Assembly (NCBI GenBank): GCA_002405615.1
Contig: DHMD01000006.1
Span: 1-6,688 of the forward strand
Direction of reading: 5' to 3'
DNA length: 6,688 nt
Source of the DNA: Christensenella sp. UBA4651
Lineage (GTDB): Bacteria; Bacillota; Clostridia; Christensenellales; UBA1242
Below are positions 1 through 6,358 of this stretch, piece after piece (the stretch's first letter is position 1; each line of letters opens with the position of its first letter). The position numbers were made by a program, and so were the translations under genes. The notes beneath the pieces are model-generated. The model was given only the letters and a program-made list of their open reading frames with translations. It had not been told where the DNA came from and did not search any database.

Positions 1-136
1 AAATAAAATAAAATAATTATACAAATACAATTTTGTACTCATAAACTGTAAAACGACTCAAAAAAGCAGCAATTAGTTATAAAAATATCAAAAGCATATA
101 CTCACAAAAATTTTGCCGAAAGAATATAAAAAATAT
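1..136. other. AT-rich leader upstream of murC, no gene
   Basis: The window opens with a very AT-rich stretch, including a short run of AAATA-type repeats at 1-15. I see no coding region. A poor sigma-A-like candidate for murC is TTAGTT (73-78), 18 bases, TATACT (97-102), which would give a leader of about 28 bases before the ATG at 137. The -35 match is weak, so I do not call it as a promoter. On the minus strand TATAAT occurs at 21-16 without a convincing -35 box. Confidence 0.4.
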
Positions 137-1537
137 ATGAATAAATTATCAATATCAAAAAAAGCTGCTCTACAAAAAATACATTTTGTGGGAATCGGCG
201 GGGTGAGTATGAGTGCCTTGGCTCGTTTGGCGAAAAATAAAGGCTATATCGTAACAGGTACTGATGATAACGACTCGCAAACTTTGCGTGATTTGAATAA
301 ATGCGGAATAAAAACTGCGGTATCATCTTGTCCAGAGTTTGTAAAATCTGCTGATTTGATAGTATACACAGTTGCCGCCAAATTACACCCAGACCTAACT
401 TTGGCAAAATCTCTCTCAAAATTAGTTTTGGAGCGGGCAGAATTTCTAGGTAAAATTGCTACACATTATAAACACACAATTGCGATAAGCGGTACTCACG
501 GCAAGACCACGACCACGGCAATGCTGGGGCATATTTTTGAAACAGCAAAGCTCAATCCAACAGTCCACATTGGTGGGGTAAGCCAGAATTGGAACAGCAA
601 CTTGCGACTTGGCTCGAACGAGTACTTAATTACGGAAGCGTGTGAGTTTAACCGAAGTTTCCTCAAACTTTGTCCTGAATGCTCCTGCATAACAAATATT
701 GAGTGCGACCATATGGATACATATCGAGATTATGATGATATAAAGTCAGCGTTTTGTAAATTTGCAAGCAAAACTAAAAAGCATATAGTTTATTGTGGCG
801 ATAGCGTGCAATTACCAATCAAGAGGTCAAAAAATTTCTTGTCCTACGGCTTTAATTCAAAAAACCGATTTGTTGCCAAGAACTTGCGTTCAGACAAAAA
901 AGGTGCTTTTAGTTTCGATTGTTACCTTGATAACAAATTCTATTTGCGTGCAAAACTCGCTATTTCTGGCAAGCATAATGTGCTAAATGCTCTCGCTTGT
1001 ATTGCGATTTGCTATGCCTACCGCATTCCTTATATATATATTATAGAGGGAATTCAAACTTTTGTCGGCGTAGAAAGGCGTCAGACTATGCTGGGCGAAA
1101 TTGAGGGTGTAATCCATTACGCAGATTATGCTCATCACCCAACCGAAATTGCAGCTCTAATTGATACAATCAACCTAATTCCGCACAGGGGCAAAGTCGT
1201 TACCATTTTTCAGCCACACACATATACACGCACCTTGGGGCTAATGAGCGAATTCGTCAAAGTCCTAGGCAAGTGCGACAATTTGATATTGCTCCCGACA
1301 TACAGTGCGAGAGAGCAGCCAATCGCAGGCGGGGACAGTACTGACTTGTTTTTTGCGCTACCGCCGAACGCGGACAGGATTTATTGCTCCAACTATCCGA
1401 GCCTAAAACTCAATCTCGACACTGTCCTAAATTCGGGCGATATATGCCTATGGGTTGGGGCGGGAGATATTTACCAAATCGCTCAGTACTACATTAGAGA
1501 GACATCTAATAAACTCGTCCCAAATTGCGGTAAATAA
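137..1537 (+). CDS. murC: UDP-N-acetylmuramate--L-alanine ligase (MurC)
   Basis: Cytoplasmic Mur ligase that uses ATP to join L-alanine to UDP-N-acetylmuramic acid, the first amino-acid step of peptidoglycan stem-peptide synthesis. With the ATG at 137 it is 466 residues, normal for MurC. Visible in order: an N-terminal nucleotide-binding fold with HFVGIGGVSMSALA (about 16-29); the ATP-binding loop GTHGKTTTT (119-127); EACEFNRSF (167-175), the MurC-type centre; HNVLNALA (280-287); ERRQ (313-316); and the C-terminal domain with DYAHHPTEI (330-338), QPHTYTRT (359-366) and GAGDIY (441-446). The HHPTEI and QPHTYTR blocks distinguish MurC from MurD, MurE and MurF. An in-frame TTG at 113 would add eight residues, but neither start has a good Shine-Dalgarno site and the ATG is simpler. 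It sits apart from other mur genes, and no terminator is evident before rpmE, so some read-through is likely. Confidence 0.95.
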   Translation: MNKLSISKKAALQKIHFVGIGGVSMSALARLAKNKGYIVTGTDDNDSQTLRDLNKCGIKTAVSSCPEFVKSADLIVYTVAAKLHPDLTLAKSLSKLVLERAEFLGKIATHYKHTIAISGTHGKTTTTAMLGHIFETAKLNPTVHIGGVSQNWNSNLRLGSNEYLITEACEFNRSFLKLCPECSCITNIECDHMDTYRDYDDIKSAFCKFASKTKKHIVYCGDSVQLPIKRSKNFLSYGFNSKNRFVAKNLRSDKKGAFSFDCYLDNKFYLRAKLAISGKHNVLNALACIAICYAYRIPYIYIIEGIQTFVGVERRQTMLGEIEGVIHYADYAHHPTEIAALIDTINLIPHRGKVVTIFQPHTYTRTLGLMSEFVKVLGKCDNLILLPTYSAREQPIAGGDSTDLFFALPPNADRIYCSNYPSLKLNLDTVLNSGDICLWVGAGDIYQIAQYYIRETSNKLVPNCGK

Positions 1538-1565
1538 AATTTTGCAACAAATTTGCGTAAAACTA

Positions 1566-1594
1566 TTGCTTTTTTCTGAAATTTGATATATAAT
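1566..1594 (+). promoter_or_regulatory. Sigma-A-type promoter of rpmE
   Basis: TTGCTT (1566-1571) and a perfect TATAAT (1589-1594) are separated by exactly 17 bases. The predicted start near 1601 gives a leader of about 28 bases ending in the rpmE Shine-Dalgarno site. It lies in the 86-base gap after murC, so rpmE and the genes behind it can be transcribed independently of murC. Confidence 0.75.
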
Positions 1595-1629
1595 CATCCC
1601 TACTAAATATTTTATACGAGGTAATGATT

Positions 1630-1839
1630 ATGAAAAGTGAAATACACCCAAACTACCACGAAGTTAAAGTAGAGTGTGCTTGTGGCGAGAGTTTTACTAC
1701 TCATTCAACATACAAGGCTGACGTTATGAAAGTCGACATTTGCAACAAGTGCCACCCTTTCTTCACTGGCAATCAAAAGATTGTTGACGCCGCTGGTCGT
1801 GTTGAGAAATTTAACAAGAAACACAACATTGCTGGTTAG
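1630..1839 (+). CDS. rpmE: 50S ribosomal protein L31, zinc-binding (C+) type
   Basis: Small protein of the large ribosomal subunit that contributes to the bridge with the 30S subunit. The 69 residues begin MKSEIHPNYHEV, the usual L31 opening. Four cysteines, C16 and C18 (ECACGESF) and C38 and C41 (DICNKCHPFFTG), form the zinc site of the C+ subtype, followed by the conserved PFFTG segment and a basic tail. The start is the ATG at 1630, not the in-frame ATG at 1624: GAGG (1618-1621) lies 8 bases before 1630 but only 2 before 1624, and family proteins start at this methionine. It has its own promoter and is followed by a hairpin and then prmC-prfA. In some bacteria C+ L31 has a zinc-free paralog controlled by Zur; I see no Zur-like site here. 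Confidence 0.96.
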   Translation: MKSEIHPNYHEVKVECACGESFTTHSTYKADVMKVDICNKCHPFFTGNQKIVDAAGRVEKFNKKHNIAG

Positions 1840-1844
1840 TTTGC

Positions 1845-1884
1845 AATAGGTGCTTTTCCCGAAAAGCATCTATTTTTAGTTTTT
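1845..1884 (+). terminator. Hairpin with T-tract between rpmE and prmC (attenuator/terminator)
   Basis: TAGGTGCTTTT (1847-1857) pairs with AAAAGCATCTA (1862-1872), with one G-T wobble and a CCCG loop. Two further A-T pairs extend the base. It is followed by TTTTTAGTTTTT (1873-1884). It begins six bases after the rpmE stop and ends just before the prmC Shine-Dalgarno site. I see no clear separate promoter between it and prmC, so it probably acts as a partial terminator. That role is inferred. Confidence 0.75.
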
Positions 1885-1895
1885 ATGAGGTAAGA

Positions 1896-2711
1896 ATGAA
1901 AATATTGGAATACTATTTCCAGATGACCCCGGGGCTAAAAAGCAAGGCACAAGCCAGAGATTTGGGCTGGTTGTTTAGATACACGCTCAATGGCATCGAT
2001 ATAAACGAATGGCAATACCGTGATATTTCGGAGAAAGATGCGGCGGTTCTCGCTGAGGGTGTGAATAGATTGGCTAACGATGAGCCTCTGGCATATATTC
2101 TAGGGGCGGCGGATTTTTATTGGTGCAAAATTAATGTTAGTCCAGATGTGTTGATTCCTAGACCAGAAACCGAAAATCTATGCGATATTATAGCAACGCA
2201 GACAAAGGAAACTAATTGTAGAATGCTAGACCTCTGCACGGGGAGTGGCTGCATAGCAATCGCCCTAAAAAAGGCAAAGCCAACTTGGACTGTTGATGCT
2301 GTAGATATTAGCCCAAAGGCTGTGGAGCTAGCCAAGCAAAACGCTAGCCAAAATGCTGTCGATGTAAACATTTTTGAGAGTGATATGTGGCAAAATATTT
2401 CGGCAAAATACGATATTATCGTCAGCAATCCTCCGTACATAGATAGCCTCGGTATGGCAAATTTGCCTGATAGTGTGCGAAACTACGAGCCGCATTTGGC
2501 ACTTTTTGGCGGGGATGATGGACTGGATTATTATAGAAACATTGCCGCGAATGCACCCCAATTTTTGAATGCGAACGGCAGCCTATATTTGGAGGTCGGG
2601 GACAATCAGGCGGGTGCTGTTGCGGAACTTTTGCGAGAGAATTTTATCAACATTGATATTCAAAAAGATTTATTTGGAATGGAACGCTACGTTCTAGCGA
2701 GGAGAAAATAA
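1896..2711 (+). CDS. prmC: Peptide chain release factor N5-glutamine methyltransferase (PrmC/HemK)
   Basis: SAM-dependent methyltransferase that modifies the glutamine of the GGQ motif in release factors RF1 and RF2, raising termination efficiency. At 271 residues it has typical family length. Visible: an N-terminal helical region with PLAYILG (64-70) and ADFYW (72-76), the family's substrate-side segment; IPRPETE (87-93); the SAM-binding loop LDLCTGSGCIAIAL (111-124); the acidic end of the second strand VDAVDIS (133-139); and the catalytic SNPPYID (177-183), the NPPY signature of N-methyltransferases acting on planar amide or amine groups. ALFGGDDGLDYYR (202-214) is also characteristic. TGAGG (1886-1890) lies 5 bases before the ATG. 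The stop TAA overlaps the prfA ATG by one base, so the two are translationally coupled. HemK was once thought to act in heme metabolism; the NPPY motif and the prfA neighbour support PrmC. Confidence 0.96.
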   Translation: MKILEYYFQMTPGLKSKAQARDLGWLFRYTLNGIDINEWQYRDISEKDAAVLAEGVNRLANDEPLAYILGAADFYWCKINVSPDVLIPRPETENLCDIIATQTKETNCRMLDLCTGSGCIAIALKKAKPTWTVDAVDISPKAVELAKQNASQNAVDVNIFESDMWQNISAKYDIIVSNPPYIDSLGMANLPDSVRNYEPHLALFGGDDGLDYYRNIAANAPQFLNANGSLYLEVGDNQAGAVAELLRENFINIDIQKDLFGMERYVLARRK

Positions 2712-3775
2712 TGATTGAAAAACTGAAACCTTTTGTTGACAAATACAACGAGTTGAGCGAATTGATGTGTTCGCCCAAACTGTTGGAGGATATGAATGAG
2801 TACCGCAAGGTGGCTAAACAACACGCTAGCTTGGCGGAATTTGTCGAGGTATATGATAGGTACAGTGCGGTATTAGAGCAGATAAAAAATGCGGACGAGA
2901 TTTTGGCGGAAACCCAAGACCCCGAGTTAGTCGAAATGGCTGAGACCGAAAAGGCTGAGGCTGAGAGTAAAATTGAGGGCTTGGATAACGAAGTGCAGAT
3001 TTTGCTATTGCCAAAAGACGCAAATGATGAGAGCAATGTTTACATCGAGGTGCGTCCCGCCGCTGGTGGTGATGAGGCATCGCTTTTTGGTGCTGAATTA
3101 TTCGCAATGTACAAGAAGTATGCGGAGAAAAAAGGCTGGACTACCGAGGTTATCGAATATAACGAAACCGAGGTCGGCGGGCTAAAAGAGGGCGTTATGC
3201 GTGTGGAGGGTGTCGGTGTATACCGTGCTCTAAAATGGGAAAGCGGCGTACACCGTGTGCAGCGTGTCCCTGAAACCGAATCCCAAGGCAGAGTACATAC
3301 CAGTACGGTAACAGTTGCAATTTTGCCCGAAGTTGAGGAGGTTAATTTTGAAATTGACGACAAAGATTTGAGGATTGATACCTATCGTGCGGGCGGACAC
3401 GGCGGACAAGGTGTAAATACAACTGACTCTGCTATCCGTATCACACACTTGCCAACAGGCTTGGTTGTCGCTTGCCAAGACGAGCGCAGTCAGATAAAGA
3501 ACAAAGAGCGTGCTATGAGCGTCTTGCGTGCTAAATTGCAGGACTTGTATACCCAAAAGGCTATCGCAGAAAATGCTCAACAGCGAAAAACACAGGTCGG
3601 TACGGGCGACCGCAGCGAGAGAATCAGAACGTACAACTTCCCGCAAGGTCGTGTAACTGACCACAGAATCGGCTTGAGCTTACACAATATTACCGAGTTT
3701 ATGCAAGGTGATATTGACGAAATGCTCACTGCTCTGCACAATGAGGAAATTCGCCTAAAACTAGAAAATCTGTAA
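2711..3775 (+). CDS. prfA: Peptide chain release factor 1 (RF1)
   Basis: Class I release factor that recognises UAA and UAG in the ribosomal A site and triggers hydrolysis of peptidyl-tRNA. The 354 residues match the family. There is an N-terminal helical, charged region (1-100), then VRPAAGGDEASLF (114-126). The stop-codon-reading PxT tripeptide appears as PET (187-189) in HRVQRVPETESQGRVHTS; RF2 would have SPF here. The catalytic GGQ (231-233) lies in RAGGHGGQGVNTTDSA, and the C-terminal part contains DERSQIKNK and RIRTYNFPQGRVTDHR. GAGGAG (2699-2704) lies 6 bases before the ATG, inside the end of prmC, and the start overlaps the prmC stop (TAATG). Q233 is the expected substrate of the PrmC encoded just upstream. 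No frameshift site is present, as expected for RF1 in contrast to many RF2 genes. Confidence 0.97.
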   Translation: MIEKLKPFVDKYNELSELMCSPKLLEDMNEYRKVAKQHASLAEFVEVYDRYSAVLEQIKNADEILAETQDPELVEMAETEKAEAESKIEGLDNEVQILLLPKDANDESNVYIEVRPAAGGDEASLFGAELFAMYKKYAEKKGWTTEVIEYNETEVGGLKEGVMRVEGVGVYRALKWESGVHRVQRVPETESQGRVHTSTVTVAILPEVEEVNFEIDDKDLRIDTYRAGGHGGQGVNTTDSAIRITHLPTGLVVACQDERSQIKNKERAMSVLRAKLQDLYTQKAIAENAQQRKTQVGTGDRSERIRTYNFPQGRVTDHRIGLSLHNITEFMQGDIDEMLTALHNEEIRLKLENL

Positions 3776-3870
3776 AATCTAATAGGTTCATAAAGTGAAT
3801 TTTTGTCATTGCAACAAAAAGCACACATTGGAAATGCTAAAAAATAATTTTTCCAGCCCAGTAAAAAGAA

Positions 3871-3908
3871 AAACTCACCTAGCAACTAAACTAGGTGAGT
3901 TTCTTTTT
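3871..3908. terminator. Bidirectional terminator between convergent prfA and the PLP enzyme gene
   Basis: AAACTCACCTAG (3871-3882) and CTAGGTGAGTTT (3891-3902) are perfect 12-base arms around an 8-base loop. A T-rich tail (TTTCTTTTTC) follows on the + strand, and the matching A-rich left flank (3863-3871) gives a T-rich tail on the minus strand. It therefore can end transcripts of both prfA and the minus-strand gene that stops at 3925. Confidence 0.9.
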
Positions 3909-3924
3909 CATCTACTCATATTTT

Positions 3925-5124
3925 TTACAGTTTTGTAACTTGTTCACGAGGTGGGAGGTGGTCAAATACCTCTTTTATGATGTCGGCAGCTTCGTCCATT
4001 AGCGCCTCGGTGTGAGTTGCGGTGTAACTGGTACGAATGATTGCGTCCCCAGGGGCAACAGCAGGACTAACGACAGGGTTCACATACACACCTTTGTCAA
4101 ACAGGGTCTTGCACGCAAGGAATGTGCGGTAGTCGTCATATGTTTCGATTGGGATAATAGGCGCAACGCTATCCCTGATAGGAATGTTGCGGTCTTTGAG
4201 TGCCTTACGCATATAATCGGCGATGTGTTGCAAGTTCTTGACCCTTTCAGGCTCACGCTTGATAATTCTCAACGCAGCCAAAGCACTTGCAGCATTTGCA
4301 GGAGTAGGACTAGCGGCAAAAATGAATGGGCGAGAACTGTGGCGAACAAAGTCCACAACCTCAGCCTTACCAGCCATATAACCGCCAAGGCTCGCCAAAC
4401 TCTTGCTAAATGTACCCATAATAATGTCTACATCGTCCTCCAAGCCAAAGTGCTCCGCCGTTCCACGACCGTGCTCGCCGAATACACCCAAACCGTGTGC
4501 GTCATCAATCATAATTCTAGCGCCGTATTTCTTTGCTAGTGCTACGATTTCAGGTAATTTACATAGGTCGCCACCCATACTAAATACGCCGTCTGTAACG
4601 ATGAGGATACCCTTATCACTAGGTATAGTCTGCAATTGCCTCTCTAGGTCAGCCATATCGCTGTGCTCGTAACGGAGCATTTTGGCATAACTCAACCTAC
4701 AACCGTCATAAATACTAGCGTGGTTTTCTTTGTCGCAGAGAATGACATCGTTTCTACCAGCGATAGCCGAAATGATGCCCAAGTTACTCATAAAGCCTGT
4801 CGTAAATGTCATACAGTCCTCTTTGTGTAGGAACTCTGCCAACTCTTTTTCAAGCGTTAGGTGCAGGTCCAGCGTTCCGTTTAAGAAGCGTGAGCCAGAG
4901 CAACCAGAACCGTACTTTTTGTACGCCTCAATACCAGCCTCCACAACCTCTGGGTGGTTAGTCAATCCCATATAGTTGTTAGAGCCAATCATAATTACTC
5001 TATGACCTTCCATATTTACCACAATGTCTTGACCACTCTCGAGGTAGTGAAAGTAAGGGTAAACGCCCGCTTCCTTAATCTTCTTGACAGTGTCAAAATT
5101 GTAGCACTTTTCAAATAAATCCAT
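3925..5124 (-). CDS. Serine palmitoyltransferase-like PLP-dependent alpha-oxoamine synthase
   Basis: Predicted PLP enzyme that condenses an amino acid with an acyl thioester, releasing CO2. The family includes serine palmitoyltransferase (SPT), BioF, Kbl, HemA and CqsA. From the ATG at 5124 it is 399 residues; an upstream ATG at 5139 would give 404. I prefer 5124 because GGAG lies 9 bases before it, while nothing resembling a Shine-Dalgarno site precedes 5139. Numbered on the longer form, H140 (cofactor stacking), D212 and H215 (IDDAHGLG), T243 and the Schiff-base lysine K246 (MGTFSKSLASLGG) have the same relative spacing as H159, D231, H234, T262 and K265 of Sphingomonas SPT as I recall them. 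VYPYF (26-30), GSNNYMGLTNHP, SGSRFLNGTLDLH (81-93) and AASPTPANAASA (275-286) are closer to SPT than to BioF or Kbl. No signal peptide or membrane segment is evident, so it is probably cytosolic. Substrates are not determined by sequence. No acyl carrier, ligase or ketosphinganine reductase gene adjoins it. Confidence 0.85.
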   Translation of the reverse strand: MDLFEKCYNFDTVKKIKEAGVYPYFHYLESGQDIVVNMEGHRVIMIGSNNYMGLTNHPEVVEAGIEAYKKYGSGCSGSRFLNGTLDLHLTLEKELAEFLHKEDCMTFTTGFMSNLGIISAIAGRNDVILCDKENHASIYDGCRLSYAKMLRYEHSDMADLERQLQTIPSDKGILIVTDGVFSMGGDLCKLPEIVALAKKYGARIMIDDAHGLGVFGEHGRGTAEHFGLEDDVDIIMGTFSKSLASLGGYMAGKAEVVDFVRHSSRPFIFAASPTPANAASALAALRIIKREPERVKNLQHIADYMRKALKDRNIPIRDSVAPIIPIETYDDYRTFLACKTLFDKGVYVNPVVSPAVAPGDAIIRTSYTATHTEALMDEAADIIKEVFDHLPPREQVTKL

Positions 5125-5160
5125 AAAATATTTCTCCATTTAGTAATTTGTACATTTCTC

Positions 5161-5169
5161 ATTATAACA
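5161..5169 (-). promoter_or_regulatory. Extended -10 promoter for the PLP enzyme gene
   Basis: Read on the minus strand, 5169-5161 is TGTTATAAT, a perfect extended -10 element (TGn followed by TATAAT). The -35 region is poor, as is usual for extended -10 promoters. A start near 5154 would give a leader of about 30 bases to the preferred ATG at 5124, with its GGAG in place. Confidence 0.55.
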
Positions 5170-5215
5170 AAAGTTTTGGTTTTTGACTAGCAAATTGAGC
5201 AAAAATCATTCACAA

Positions 5216-5242
5216 AATTTTATTATATCGCTTGATAAAATT
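5216..5242. promoter_or_regulatory. Possible operator dyad overlapping the ATPase promoter
   Basis: AATTTTAT (5216-5223) and ATAAAATT (5235-5242) are perfect 8-base inverted arms with an 11-base spacer. The right arm covers most of the -35 box at 5232-5237. The location suits a repressor site, possibly for the helix-turn-helix protein of the same operon. The arms are purely A/T, so chance is a serious alternative. Confidence 0.25.
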
Positions 5243-5260
5243 CTCCAAAAAGTGTATTAT
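5232..5260 (+). promoter_or_regulatory. Sigma-A-type promoter of the ATPase/HTH operon
   Basis: TTGATA (5232-5237) and TATTAT (5255-5260) are separated by 17 bases. The predicted start near 5267 gives a very short leader carrying GAGAGG (5268-5273), 8 bases before the ATG at 5282. It is divergent from the PLP enzyme promoter about 70 bases away. Confidence 0.65.
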
Positions 5261-5281
5261 ATTGTACGAGAGGTAGAACGA

Positions 5282-5947
5282 ATGATAGTCTTAAAAAATG
5301 TTGTGCTAGCATATAGCAAGGATTATAACGCCCTTGTGAATGTCAATTTGACCGTACCCGAGGGCGAGCGTGTGGCGATTGTAGGTAGTGAGGGAGCGGG
5401 CAAAACCGCCCTTTTGCGCACTATTGCTGGCCTAGAAATTCTCAAAAGCGGTGAAGTCTATATCCACGACATTCCGAGCAAAAAGGTGGACTTCGCTAAC
5501 AATGTCAATCTAGGTTACATTACAGAAGCGCCCGTGTTTTTTGAGCGCAAGACCGTTTTTGGTAACCTCGCTTGGGTACTCAAAAACCGTAAAGTGCCAA
5601 AAAGAGAGTGGGAAACCCGTGTCCGTGCTGTGCTAGACGAGTTTGAGTTGAGTTATTTGGCTGACTTGAAAGTGTGTACTTTGTCCAAATTGGAGCGTAG
5701 ACAGGTGCAAATCGCAAGGCTCGCATTGCGTCCTATCGACATTTTGCTGTGCGATGATATTTTTGGCGACCCTGACCCAGAGGTGGTGAAACAAACCAAA
5801 AAGTGCCTCCAAATTTTAATTGACAAAGAGCCAAAAAACAAGACCATTATTTTTTCAGCGGAAAATGAGCAATCAATCGGCGACTTCGCCAACAAAATTT
5901 ACCACCTAAATGGCGGTTGTATCGAGGAGCAGCAAAATGGGAAGTAA
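5282..5947 (+). CDS. ABC-type ATPase domain protein with degenerate catalytic motifs
   Basis: A 221-residue protein with the order of an ABC nucleotide-binding domain and no membrane segments. Visible: A-loop aromatic Y11; canonical Walker A GSEGAGKT (35-42); a Q-loop region LGYITEAPVFF (77-87) with Glu or Thr where Gln is usual, as in some exporter ATPases; LSKLERRQVQIAR (134-146) in place of LSGGQ plus RQRVAIAR; Walker B ILLCDD (154-159), where the usual catalytic Glu is Asp159; and FSAEN (191-195), where the H-switch His appears to be Glu194. ATP binding is therefore likely, while normal hydrolysis and sandwich-dimer signalling are doubtful. The start at 5282 has GAGAGG 8 bases upstream; an in-frame TTG at 5183 would cross the promoter and has no RBS. 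The end overlaps the helix-turn-helix gene by 11 bases, and no permease gene is present. It could be a divergent transporter ATPase whose permease is elsewhere, or a nucleotide-sensing regulatory subunit. Confidence 0.8.
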   Translation: MIVLKNVVLAYSKDYNALVNVNLTVPEGERVAIVGSEGAGKTALLRTIAGLEILKSGEVYIHDIPSKKVDFANNVNLGYITEAPVFFERKTVFGNLAWVLKNRKVPKREWETRVRAVLDEFELSYLADLKVCTLSKLERRQVQIARLALRPIDILLCDDIFGDPDPEVVKQTKKCLQILIDKEPKNKTIIFSAENEQSIGDFANKIYHLNGGCIEEQQNGK

Positions 5948-6308
5948 TTCTCAAAAAATGAGTATCTTGGATAATATCCTTATTAATATAGAGCCGGATA
6001 ACTTGGCTGCGGTAAACGAACTGTACAAGCAGCCCGATGTCCAAAAGTTTTTTGCCGACCCAGAACTTATCTTGACCGTCCAAACGCTTTTTGATAATAA
6101 TCTGAATTTGCTCAAAACTAGCGAGGCCCTCATCATTCACCGCAACACCTTATTGTACCGCATAAACAAAATCAACAACTTGTTGAAATTGGATATTCGT
6201 AAATTTGATGACGCCGTTACCGCTCAAATTTTGCTCTCGCTCAAGCGTACCGAAATCAAACGCAAACGCCACGCCAACAAAATCGCTCAACTCGAAAGTC
6301 TGAAATAA
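5937..6308 (+). CDS. Short PucR/CdaR-type helix-turn-helix protein
   Basis: A 123-residue predicted DNA-binding protein. Residues about 46-102 match the C-terminal helix-turn-helix of PucR/CdaR regulators (HTH_30): LFDNNLNLLKTSEALIIHRN (51-70) followed by TLLYRINKINNLL and LDIRKFDDAVTAQILL. The HRNTLLYR block is the recognition-helix hallmark. Family members are usually several hundred residues with N-terminal sensory or GAF-like domains. Here only about 45 residues precede the HTH, and a lysine/arginine-rich tail follows (104-115). GAGGAG (5924-5929) lies 7 bases before the ATG at 5937, so the ATG at 5910 is rejected. The start lies inside the end of the ATPase gene (11-base overlap), which indicates translational coupling. 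The missing sensory input may be supplied by the ATPase, but this is inference. It could equally be a shortened regulator with another signal. Confidence 0.8.
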   Translation: MGSNSQKMSILDNILINIEPDNLAAVNELYKQPDVQKFFADPELILTVQTLFDNNLNLLKTSEALIIHRNTLLYRINKINNLLKLDIRKFDDAVTAQILLSLKRTEIKRKRHANKIAQLESLK

Positions 6309-6313
6309 ATTTT

Positions 6314-6340
6314 AAGCCCGTCATCGGGCTTTTTTGTTTT
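6314..6340 (+). terminator. Rho-independent terminator of the ATPase/HTH operon
   Basis: AAGCCCG (6314-6320), loop TCAT, CGGGCTT (6325-6331), then a T-run to 6335 and GTTTT. The compact GC-rich stem with a tetraloop starts six bases after the HTH stop codon. Confidence 0.92.
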
Positions 6341-6358
6341 CTGCTCGGTTGGGGGTGG

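Noticed and set aside
3230..3664. 144-codon minus-strand open frame inside prfA
   Set aside because: Lies opposite the conserved catalytic core of RF1, and its translation shows no family resemblance.
2711..3775. RF2 (prfB) instead of RF1
   Set aside because: The codon-reading tripeptide is PET, of PxT type, not SPF, and there is no programmed frameshift near the start.
3800..3820. Terminator immediately after prfA
   Set aside because: TTTTTGT/ACAAAAA around a 7-base loop is almost all A-T and has no T-tract; the bidirectional hairpin at 3871-3902 is the convincing terminator.
4012..4539. 175-codon open frame on the + strand inside the PLP enzyme gene
   Set aside because: Antisense shadow of a strongly supported gene; no RBS, promoter or recognisable domain, and the translation looks like random low-complexity sequence.
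5183..5281. N-terminal extension of the ATPase from an in-frame TTG at 5183
   Set aside because: It would be translated across the predicted promoter, lacks an RBS, and the ABC fold begins at the ATG at 5282, which has GAGAGG at 8-base spacing.
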